From the NCBI GenBank assembly GCA_963733945.1, contig CAVTFD010000018.1:1-64000 (forward strand): DNA of 64,000 nucleotides, given 5' to 3'. This document shows positions 34,030-41,446 of this stretch, piece after piece. The stretch is from AP-15 sp963733945 (GTDB taxonomy: Bacteria > Pseudomonadota > Alphaproteobacteria > ATCC43930 > CGMCC-115725). The position numbers were made by a program, and so were the translations under genes. The notes under the pieces are model-generated. The model saw only the letters and a list, made by a program, of their open reading frames with translations. It made no database searches and was not told where the DNA came from. Position 1 is the first letter of the stretch; every line of letters starts with the position of its first letter.

Positions 34030-36105
34030 TTATTGGCCGAAAATGCCCTTGAGCGCGCCGACGGCGTCTCGGCCAACGCTCTTCAGACCCTGGCCGACAC
34101 CTTCGAAGTTCTTGCCGACGCTGCTGCCGGCGGATCTGAGAATGGCGAGCGCATTGCCCGGCGATTGCGTCAGCATGGCGCTCAGATCGGGCTGGTAGCT
34201 CAGATTATCCCAGGTGCCGCTGACCTGGATCGGCACTGCGATCCCCTCCGCGAGCTGCAGGCTCACCCTGTAGTTCACCACGCGCGTCCGCAAATCGACG
34301 ATGCCGGCGCCGGTCAATGGGAGCGCGCCCAACTGGAGCCGCAGATCGTTGTTGCGCAACAGGCCGTTGGTGACCGCGCAAGTTGCCGTCAGCGTGCCGA
34401 AATTGGTGACGTTGCCGCCGCCGGTCAGGCTTTTCGCCGCGTCCGCGACGAGCGCCAGCGGACCGATTGCGTTGATCTGGCCGTGGGCGAGAAGGTTGAG
34501 CGCGCCCGTGACGTTGAGCGAGTTGATCAGGTCGCGCTCGATCTTCGCCGTGCTCTCGGCGAGCGCCGGCAGGTTGACCCCCTTGATCTGCCCGTTGGCG
34601 AGGTTGATCGCACCCCTGCCGGAGAGCGTGCCGATCAACTCGCTCTGGCTAATGCCGCGGGCGGTGACGGCGATGTCGAGATTGCCGGCGCCGGTGAGCC
34701 GGTCAATGCCGATCGCCGCCTGCGCCAGGGGCTGGATCTGCACCTGGCTCAGAGTGGCGTCGAGCCCGATGGTCGGCACGGCGCCGCTGCCGTCGACCGT
34801 CACCCTGCCGTGGCCACTGCCGCGATAAAGCGCCATCCGGCTCAAATCGGCGGTCAGCCGGCCGTCCTTGATGCGGATGCCGGCGGCGCTCGCGCCGATC
34901 TGGAATTGACGGTAGACGATGCCGCCGACCTTGAGGTCGAAATCGACATCGTCGAGCTTGAGCGCCGACAAATCGACAGACATATCGCTCCGGCCATTTT
35001 GCGCCGCCGCCGAAGACGTGGGCGCGGGGCTGCCCGCCGGCGCGCCGAGCGGTGCGGTCGATGCCGTCTGCGGCGACAGGTAAGGATTGAGGTCGAGCCT
35101 GTCGACATCGAGCGCGCCGGCGACCGCGGGCCGCGCGCCGGCGTTGTCGACCGATACCGAGCCCTTGGCCCTGATGGCGTCCAGCGAAATATCCGCATCC
35201 TTGAAGCTGGTCGTCGTCCCGGCGATCGCGAGCGTGCCCTTCAGCGCGAATGGACCGAGGCCTCCGCCGCTCAGGGCGATCGGCGATCCCGCCCATTGCG
35301 CCAGCCGGCGTAGCGATGTGGTCTCGAGATCGATCGCGCCATCGAGCTTTAACGACGGCGAACCCGTGACCCGGCCCGCGAAGTTGAGCGTCAGCGGAGC
35401 GGCGGTGAGCTTGATCCCGACTTGGCTCTCGGCCCCGTAGAGGAGAGCGTGCGGCTTGTCGATGTTGACGGCGAACGTCACTTTCTCGCCGTTCCACACC
35501 GCGGAGCCGTCGCTGATAAGTGCGCTGCCGAGGCTGCGCAAGGATAAGGTCATGTTGATGCCGGCGAGCCGCTCCACCTTGCCGGTGCGCTGATCGAAAT
35601 AGCTGATCTTGCCGTCGGCGAACTGCACTTTCCGAAGCGCGAGGCCGGAAATGCCGAACCCGCCGCCCACGGTTGCGGGCGGGGTATTGCCGCCCACCGG
35701 CGCGGCCGCGGGCGCCGCCGTCCCGAACACCCAGTTGGGATGTCCCGCCTTGTCCACCTCGAGGGCGATCACCGGCCGGACCAGAACCAGCTGGTTCACC
35801 ACAATTCGGCGGTGGAGCAGGGGCCACAGCTGCACCTGCAACCGCAGCCGCTTCAACGCCACCATGTCAGGTGCGGGCGCGCCCGGCATATTGGCAAACG
35901 AGACATCGTTCGCTTCGACTGCCAGCATCGGCAGCACCGACAATCTGATCGGCCCGGCGATCTTGAGCTCGCGCCCCGTCGCCTGTTTGACTAGCGCGGC
36001 GACGCGCGCCCCATAAACCTCGACCGGGACGGCGAACGGAATGATCACCGCCGCGGCGACGAGGAGAACGACGAGCACCCCCAGGCCGACCAGCAGTTTC
36101 CGCAT
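34030..36105 (-). CDS. AsmA family outer-membrane assembly/lipid-transport protein
   Basis: The 691-residue protein has a single N-terminal membrane helix (MRKLLVGLGVLVVLLVAAAVII) followed by AsmA repeats in the periplasm (VEVYGARVAALVKQATGRELKIAGPIRLSVLP). The C-terminal AsmA domain (LSGRGAINLANGQIKGVNLPALAE, ATCAVTNGLLRNNDLRLQLGALPLTGAGIVDL) is standard. Members act as bridge-like lipid carriers between inner and outer membranes. An Ala/Pro-rich stretch at about residues 130-160 and another around 350 are linkers. GGGGAGG precedes this start by 8 bases. Confidence 0.9.
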   Translation of the reverse strand: MRKLLVGLGVLVVLLVAAAVIIPFAVPVEVYGARVAALVKQATGRELKIAGPIRLSVLPMLAVEANDVSFANMPGAPAPDMVALKRLRLQVQLWPLLHRRIVVNQLVLVRPVIALEVDKAGHPNWVFGTAAPAAAPVGGNTPPATVGGGFGISGLALRKVQFADGKISYFDQRTGKVERLAGINMTLSLRSLGSALISDGSAVWNGEKVTFAVNIDKPHALLYGAESQVGIKLTAAPLTLNFAGRVTGSPSLKLDGAIDLETTSLRRLAQWAGSPIALSGGGLGPFALKGTLAIAGTTTSFKDADISLDAIRAKGSVSVDNAGARPAVAGALDVDRLDLNPYLSPQTASTAPLGAPAGSPAPTSSAAAQNGRSDMSVDLSALKLDDVDFDLKVGGIVYRQFQIGASAAGIRIKDGRLTADLSRMALYRGSGHGRVTVDGSGAVPTIGLDATLSQVQIQPLAQAAIGIDRLTGAGNLDIAVTARGISQSELIGTLSGRGAINLANGQIKGVNLPALAESTAKIERDLINSLNVTGALNLLAHGQINAIGPLALVADAAKSLTGGGNVTNFGTLTATCAVTNGLLRNNDLRLQLGALPLTGAGIVDLRTRVVNYRVSLQLAEGIAVPIQVSGTWDNLSYQPDLSAMLTQSPGNALAILRSAGSSVGKNFEGVGQGLKSVGRDAVGALKGIFGQ

Positions 36106-36361
36106 CGAGCGCCTCCCCGGCGGCAACCAGCACCAGTGGAGGCCGCCGCCTCAATCTATTTAAGCACTCCGCCCCACAATAAAGCCGCGCCGTTGTCCAC
36201 AACCTCCTATCACCAGCGCCGCTCCGTCCCGACACAGCGCTCGAAACACCTGGAACCGACCGCCGCCGTTGCGGGAACGTGGGCGGTGCTCCGCCTATTG
36301 TTTATCTAATAGTCTGTGCCGGCCAGTCGTGGCCAGGCGCTCGGGGAGGGGAGGGGGTCCG

Positions 36362-36838
36362 GTGGGAGACGAGCCTATCGATGCGGGTCACCCGATCGAT
36401 CCGCTCGAACTTGAGCCCGTAACCGTCGACTTGCCGGCCGGCTTCGAGACGCTGCGGGCCGAGGCGCTTGCCGAGGGGTTTCGGCAGATCGAACGGCTCG
36501 CCGCCGAGCGGGCGTCGCGCACCACGCGCTTCGGCCGCGAAGGCGAAGCGCTGCTCGCCGCGCGCTTGAATGGCGTGCTCGTCGGAATCGGAGGTCTGAC
36601 GATCGAGCCCGTTGTGCCGGGCGCTTTGCGGATGCGACGCTTCTACGTCCGTCCGCGGTTCCGGCGGTGCGGTGTCGGCCGCAAGCTGGCGACGGCTTTG
36701 CTTGAGCAGAGAGGGCAGACCGGTCGGCTGATCACCGTGAACGCCGCCGCCGGGAGCATTCGGTTCTGGGAAGCTCTCGGCTTCAAACCCGACTTGCGCG
36801 AGGGACACACGCACGTCCTGAACCCTGGGGGGCGATAG
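36362..36838 (+). CDS. GNAT family N-acetyltransferase
   Basis: The 158-residue protein starts at a GTG preceded by GGGGAGGGGAGGGGG. The acetyl-CoA-binding motif A is MRRFYVRPRFRRCGVGRKLATALLEQ (about residues 95-120, with RxxGxG/A as RRCGVG). A final NAAAGSIRFWEALGF and FKPDLREGHTHVLNP complete the fold. The upstream extension to 36,269 is rich in Arg/Cys and rejected. Substrate unknown. Confidence 0.87.
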   Translation: MGDEPIDAGHPIDPLELEPVTVDLPAGFETLRAEALAEGFRQIERLAAERASRTTRFGREGEALLAARLNGVLVGIGGLTIEPVVPGALRMRRFYVRPRFRRCGVGRKLATALLEQRGQTGRLITVNAAAGSIRFWEALGFKPDLREGHTHVLNPGGR

Positions 36839-36867
36839 CAAAGCTCCGCCTTGAGGGGAGGAATCCC

Positions 36868-37288
36868 TTAGGACTTCGCTTTCTTCGAAGGTTTCGACTT
36901 TCTAGAACTGTTTAGGGCGACCGCTAGGCGAACGAGCGCCGTGAAGGCGGACTCGTCAACTTCTTCGCCTTCGTGGATGTCGATCGCGCGGCGTACGTTT
37001 CCGTCGAGACTTCGAGTTGAACAGACGGGCCGGATCCATCAGAGACGCGCCCTTGGCGAAGGTAAGCTTCACGACATTCTTGTAGGATTCGCCAGTGCAG
37101 ATGATGCCGTCGTGCGACCAAACCGGAGTGCCCATCCACTTCCACTCCTCGACGGCGTCCGGGTCTGCTTCCGTGATCAGCTTGCGCATTCTGCTGAGAG
37201 TTTCCCCGCGCCAATCCCCGAGTTCGGCGATTCTTTTGGAGATGAGCTCCGATGCCGACTCTCCTTGGCTCGCGTCCGACTTTTTCAT
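36868..37288 (-). pseudogene. DUF1801 (YdhG-like) protein with one +1 frameshift
   Basis: The N-terminal 90 residues are in one frame (SELISKRIAELGDWRGETLSRMRKLI, VEEWKWMGTPVWSHDGIICTGE, KLTFAKGASLMDPARLFNS). Near 37,011 one extra A breaks it. Without that base the protein continues SLDGNVRRAIDIHEGEEVDE, then AFTALVRLAVALNSSRKSKP and a KKAKS tail, ending at a TAA at 36,868. This is the expected family C-terminus. Corrected length is 139 residues. The fold is that of small iron-sulfur-chaperone-like DUF1801 proteins; function unknown. Confidence 0.82.
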
Positions 37289-37347
37289 GTTCTGATCCTA
37301 GTGGTCTCGACCAAACAGATGAGTCCCGATTTTTGGCTCCGCTGCTT

Positions 37348-37421
37348 CGAGATTGCTTCGTCGCTTCGCTGCGCTCGCAATGACAGAATAAATTCGTCAT
37401 TGCGAGCGCAGCGAAGCAATA
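37348..37421. repeat. Inverted repeat (CGAGATTGCTTCG... / ...GCGAAGCAAT)
   Basis: Two inverse arms (ATTGCTTCGTCGCTTCGCTGCGCTCGCAATGACA and its complement-like GTCATTGCGAGCGCAGCGAAGCAAT) with a short spacer. This is a second copy of the repeat at 21,811, in the gap between the DUF1801 and ABC genes. Confidence 0.8.
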
Positions 37422-37517
37422 TCGGCGGATCGGGGACTCGGAACCAAGTGTCAGGTTCATACCACTAGAAACTCCAGTTATGTTAGACTACACTTGGAAT
37501 CTTCACGGAAACGCAGC

Positions 37518-38494
37518 TCATTCGATCACCTCGTCGGCGCGGGCGAGCAATGAGGCCGGAGGTTCGAAGCCGATTACCTTGGCGGCCTTCAGATTGAGGG
37601 CAAAGCGAAAGCGCGTCGGCTGCTCGAACGGCAAATCCGCGGGGTTCGCCCCTTTGAGAACGCGGTCAACAAGGGCCCCCACGCGATCGAAAGTTTCGTC
37701 CAAATCCAGACCGTATGACATCAAGCCGCCGTCGCGGACGATAAAATCATACTCGTAGATTCCCGGCAGCCGATGGGCCGCCGCAAATTCGAAAACCCGC
37801 TGTCGGTTGAGATTGGTAAGCGGGTCGGACACGATCAGGATCGCGTCCGGCATGGCGTGATTCATCGCCGCGAACGCTTGGTCGAAATCGGCGGGCTCGC
37901 GCACGCCCAATGGCTGGACACTGATGCCCATCGCCTGAGCGCCCGCCTGTGCCGCCTTATAACGCAAGGTCATCGCCAAGTCGTCGGCATTCCACAGCAT
38001 CGCCACCCGACGCAGACCAGGCGCAAACTCCTTGAGAAGCTCCAAACGCTTGGGTGTGACCTCCGCCGACACGTCCGAGATCCCGGTAAGGTGGCCGCCG
38101 GGCCGCGCCAAGCTGTTCGCCAGTCCGGTTGCGACCGGATCCCCCGCCGAGAATACGACTACGGGAAGCGTGGTTCCCCGCTTGGCAGCAAGGGCCGGCA
38201 GATACCCTAGAACGATAATAACCTTCACCTTGCTTGCCACCAGCTCGGCGACAAGCTGTGGCAAGCGATCCATTTGACCGCCTGCTCCGCGGCGTTCGAG
38301 CGCCAAATCTTGATTAGGCGCATAGCCATGCTGGGCCAGGCCGCGCGTTAGCGCCCCTCGAAGGGACCGGCACTGAGCCCTCCCGGGTTCAGCAACCCGA
38401 CCCGATAGACCGTGATTGACGTTTGTGCGAGCAAGCGCCCCGGCTGCGCCACCGCTGCGCCGCCGAGGGTGATGATGAAACTCCGCCGCTTCAT
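37518..38494 (-). pseudogene. ABC transporter substrate-binding protein (ABC_sub_bind, PF04392), one -1 frameshift
   Basis: The true start is MKRRSFIITLGGAAVA at 38,494, with the Tat-type RRSFI signal typical of this huge alphaproteobacterial family, followed by VYRVGLLNPGGLSAGPFEG. A base missing from the C-run at about 38,354-38,357 then shifts frame. Restoring it gives GALTRGLAQHGYAPNQDLALERRGAGG and the rest (KVIIVLGYLPALAAKRG, PVVVFSAGDPVATGLANSLARPGGHLTGIS, a C-terminal ADEVIE). Corrected length is about 325 residues. The periplasmic protein would bind an organic solute; no permease or ATPase is adjacent, so it is an orphan. Confidence 0.8.
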
Positions 38495-38632
38495 GCAATT
38501 ACCCTCGGCGGTGGCGCGGCTGCACCGCCGCAGCGATCTGGAAGATTTGGATTGAAGCTTCCCTCAAACCGTCGGCTTCGCAGAGTCCGGCTTTCGAGGC
38601 TGCGGCTCTTCGGAGCGCGCCGATCGTGGCGG

Positions 38633-39010
38633 TTATGCCGGGTGGGCAGCGTCCTTGGGCAGCAGCTCGGCACGGTAGGTCGGCCGCAGAATGTCGAGCT
38701 TCATCGGCACCGGCGTGCCGAGCCACAGCGCATTCTTGCTGTGGTCGTCGTAGGAGCTTTCGGTCAGCGGATGGACCAATACGTCGAGGCCTTCGCGGTT
38801 CAGCATCAGCCACGGCACGATGTTCTGGAATTCCTCGTTCTTGAAGATCACGTTGAACTGCGAGATCGGGTGCGGGCCAGCCGGCGAGTCGCTGAACCCG
38901 CCGGGCTCGACCGCGAATTTTCCGATGATCGTCTCGCGCAGCTTCGCGGCTTGGGGCTTGGTCTCGGCGTTGTAATAAACGTGGGCGTGATAACCCCGGT
39001 TTTCGGTCAT
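38633..39010 (-). CDS. DOPA 4,5-dioxygenase family protein
   Basis: The 125-residue protein has the family hallmarks: YHAHVYYN at the N-terminus, HPISQFNVIFKNEEF, and the C-terminal VHPLTESSYDDHSKNALWLGTPVPM. The His residues at about 8, 10, 47 and 80 are the metal ligands of extradiol-type small dioxygenases. It probably opens a catechol-like ring. It is 60 bases downstream of a VOC protein in the same direction, divergent from a LysR gene. Confidence 0.88.
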   Translation of the reverse strand: MTENRGYHAHVYYNAETKPQAAKLRETIIGKFAVEPGGFSDSPAGPHPISQFNVIFKNEEFQNIVPWLMLNREGLDVLVHPLTESSYDDHSKNALWLGTPVPMKLDILRPTYRAELLPKDAAHPA

Positions 39011-39070
39011 CTCTGGCTCTCCTGCTAATGTTGCATAGTCATGATAAGGCGGCGCCTAAAGCTGGTCGGC

Positions 39071-39616
39071 TTACGCTTCGAGCTTGGCCGCGATCTTCTT
39101 GCCGATCTCGGTCCGCCACTCCTCGATTGGCTTGAACCCCTCGCGATCCCGGCAATAGGCCTCGGTCTCGTGAAACAGTTCGTCCTCGGGTTTGTCGAGG
39201 TCGATCTTGAAACCCAGGGGTTGCGGCACATACCACGGCGTGTCGCAGAACATCTCGATGCGGTTGCCTTCGGGGTCCTGGAAATAGACCGACCACGCAT
39301 TGCCGTGGCAAATCGGGCTGATGCCTTCGCAGCCGGCGGCGCGCACCTTGCGGAACGCCTTTTGCACCTGGGCGAGAGTGCCGATGTTGAACGACACCTG
39401 CTGCACCATCGGCACTTCGGCGTCGGTGGTGCGGCCGCGCACCAGCACGACCTGGTGATGGTCGCTGGGGTTGCGCGACAGGAAGGTGATACGGCCGTCC
39501 TCGGCGCCGTCGCTGACCACGAAGCCGAGCACGTTGGTGTAAAAGTCGATCATCTTCGGCACGTCGTGGACATAGAGCCCGACATGGCTGAGACGCGGCG
39601 CGGTGTCTTGCGGCAT
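39071..39616 (-). CDS. VOC family ring-cleavage dioxygenase-like protein
   Basis: The 181-residue protein has a beta-alpha-beta-beta-beta fold: LSHVGLYVHDVPKMIDFYTNVLGF (His about residue 10), then HHQVVLVRG, and the C-terminal VYFQDPEGNRIEMFC (metal Glu). A C-terminal tail of about 45 residues (EAYCRDREGFKPIEEWRTE) resembles extradiol catechol dioxygenase relatives. Met at 39,616 is preferred over an upstream extension that runs across the LysR gene. It forms a pathway operon with the DOPA dioxygenase gene. Confidence 0.88.
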   Translation of the reverse strand: MPQDTAPRLSHVGLYVHDVPKMIDFYTNVLGFVVSDGAEDGRITFLSRNPSDHHQVVLVRGRTTDAEVPMVQQVSFNIGTLAQVQKAFRKVRAAGCEGISPICHGNAWSVYFQDPEGNRIEMFCDTPWYVPQPLGFKIDLDKPEDELFHETEAYCRDREGFKPIEEWRTEIGKKIAAKLEA

Positions 39617-39673
39617 GGCTGATTGCTCCCGATCGGGTTGTTCGCTGCTGCTATAAAGATAGGATCGACGGCC

Positions 39674-39692
39674 ATCTATCAAATCGATAGTT
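39674..39692. promoter_or_regulatory. LysR-type operator in the divergent promoter region
   Basis: CTATCAAATCGATAG is an interrupted palindrome (CTATC-n5-GATAG) in the 97-base gap between the VOC and LysR genes. It lies about 22 bases before the LysR start, where LysR regulators bind to control the divergent operon and themselves. This is inferred from sequence and position. Confidence 0.5.
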
Positions 39693-39713
39693 GATATGTT
39701 ATTCATTCGCAGC

Positions 39714-40613
39714 ATGGATATTCGGGCGGTCGACCTCAACCTCTTAAAAGCCTTCGACGCGCTGACCACCGAGCGCGCCGTGACCCGCGCCGGCGACCGG
39801 ATCGGCCTTTCGCAGCCGGCGATGAGCCATGCGCTGTCGCGGCTGCGCGACCTGTTCGCCGACGATCTGTTCGTCCGCACCCCGACCGGCATGGAACCGA
39901 CCGCCCGCGCCCGCGAGATCGCACCCTTGGTCGCCGCCGCGATCGAGCATATCGAGGCGGCGCTCAACCTCGGCATCGGCTTCGATCCGGCCAAGAGCGC
40001 CGGCATCTTCACCGCCGGCATGGCCGAATATGCCGAGGTGGCCTTGGTCGGGCGTCTCGCCGCGGCCTTTGCCGATCAGGCTCCCAGGGCAACCCTGCGC
40101 CTGACGCCATTGACCGGTGCGGCTGCCGCCGAGCAGCTCGACCGCGGCATGATCGATGTCGCCGTCGCCCATCTCAACACCTTGCCGGCGCACATCGAGT
40201 CAATGCTGCTGTTGCGCGACCCGTTTGTCGTTGTTGCCCGCCGCGGCCATCCGATCGCCGGCCAACAGCTTTCGGTCGAGGCCTACGCGGCGCTGAACCA
40301 CATCCTAGTGTCGCCGCGCGGCAATACCAGCGGCGCCCTCGACCGCATCCTCGTGGATTTCGGGCTGCGCCGACGCATCGCGCTGTTGGTCGCCACCTAT
40401 CTGGCGTTGCCGGTAGCCCTCGCCGCGTCCGATCTGGTCGCCACCGTGCCAAGCCGAACCGCGCGCCAGATCGCCGCCACCGCCGAAATCGAAATCATGC
40501 CGTTGCCGCTCGATTTCGCGATGACCGTGTCGATGGCCTGGCATCGTCGCGCCGCGAGCGAGCCGGCGCAGGCCTGGTTTCGCTCCCTGCTGATCGAAGC
40601 GGCGAGCGATTGA
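39714..40613 (+). CDS. LysR family transcriptional regulator
   Basis: The 299-residue regulator has a wHTH DNA-binding domain (LNLLKAFDALTTERAVTRAGDRIGLSQPAMSHALSRLRDLFADDLFVRT, about residues 6-60) and a co-inducer domain with ASDLVATVPSRTARQIA near the C-terminus, as in the NodD/NahR-like subgroup. Start Met at MDIRAVDLN is preferred over one six residues earlier. It is divergent from the VOC/DOPA dioxygenase genes, and probably activates them in response to an aromatic inducer. Confidence 0.93.
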   Translation: MDIRAVDLNLLKAFDALTTERAVTRAGDRIGLSQPAMSHALSRLRDLFADDLFVRTPTGMEPTARAREIAPLVAAAIEHIEAALNLGIGFDPAKSAGIFTAGMAEYAEVALVGRLAAAFADQAPRATLRLTPLTGAAAAEQLDRGMIDVAVAHLNTLPAHIESMLLLRDPFVVVARRGHPIAGQQLSVEAYAALNHILVSPRGNTSGALDRILVDFGLRRRIALLVATYLALPVALAASDLVATVPSRTARQIAATAEIEIMPLPLDFAMTVSMAWHRRAASEPAQAWFRSLLIEAASD

Positions 40614-41149
40614 GCGAATGTCGGCGGGCTTGCCCGTCGGATAACCGAGTCACGCATCGCCTTTACAGGATCAATCTGTTGGAGAGCGTCAACTGGACTT
40701 GGGGTCTATCGCTGATCGCACTGACCATCGCAATCCACGCGACGGGGGTGGTGGTAATGTCATATGTGGGGTTCCGGATCAAGCTACGGCTGGAGACCCG
40801 GAAGCTTGGTTTACGTCATGTGATCCCGATAGTGATTGGCGTGGTCGGAGCGGTCGGCCTGCTGTTGGCCGTGCTACACGGGATAGAGGCCGCGATCTGG
40901 GCGGGGGCGTATGTGTGGCTCGGTGCGCTCGACTCGCCGAAAGATGCGATCCTCTATTCCGTCGACTCGATGACCACGCGAGGCGCATCGGGGCTGACGC
41001 TGGAACAGCACTGGCAGATGATGGGCGCGCTGGAGGCGGCCGACGGCATGCTGCTGTTTGGTATCAGCACGGCCTACATTTTTGCGGTGATGCAAGTGTA
41101 CTGGCCGATGCTCTCCGATCTTTTCATGATCCGCGGTCACCGACGATGA
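40610..41149 (+). CDS. Small membrane protein, ion-channel-like
   Basis: A hydrophobic protein of up to 179 residues with four helices: SLIALTIAIHATGVVVMSYVGF, VIPIVIGVVGAVGLLLAVLHGI, IWAGAYVWLGAL, and a final LLFGISTAYIFAVMQVYW. Between the last two helices is a pore-loop-like ILYSVDSMTTRGASG at the place where two-TM K+ channels carry TVGYGD. It may be a channel relative with a non-standard filter. The reading frame opens with a TTG overlapping the LysR stop; the start is uncertain and an internal initiation near 40,679 is also possible. Confidence 0.6.
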   Translation: MSECRRACPSDNRVTHRLYRINLLESVNWTWGLSLIALTIAIHATGVVVMSYVGFRIKLRLETRKLGLRHVIPIVIGVVGAVGLLLAVLHGIEAAIWAGAYVWLGALDSPKDAILYSVDSMTTRGASGLTLEQHWQMMGALEAADGMLLFGISTAYIFAVMQVYWPMLSDLFMIRGHRR

Positions 41150-41446
41150 AATTTGTGCGCGGCTCGAAAGACGCATAAAGCTGCATTCTCAGAGGCGAGG
41201 TGACTGTCTTACGTGAAAATCCGCGTCAATTTTCGCTATGAAGTGTTTCCACCACGCCGTCCGACGTCCGGCCGGGTCGCGCGAAGAGACGATGTCCCAC
41301 GTAGGCGATTTCGAGCGCGCGCCTCGATCATATCTTGATCATATAATGTGCCGCCGTCAGGCTCAAAGCGAACTCGGAAAGGCGACCAGATCGGCCTTTT
41401 GCATGATCGCATCAATTCCGTCTTCGGCACGGGCGAAAACCGTCGT
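41150..41446. other. Intergenic region, nothing recognised
   Basis: Short open frames on both strands have no ribosome binding site, family motif or coding character. The region separates the channel-like gene from the 3' end of the ATPase-hemerythrin gene. Confidence 0.4.

Noticed and set aside
33910..35313. 467-codon plus-strand frame opposite the AsmA gene
   Set aside because: Lies antisense to the AsmA gene with clear family features; Arg/Asp-rich shadow frame typical of high-GC DNA.
37480..37758. Plus-strand frame beginning near an HSITSSARASN-like peptide
   Set aside because: It is the antisense of the C-terminal end of the ABC substrate-binding protein and is a well-known false gene call in related bacteria.
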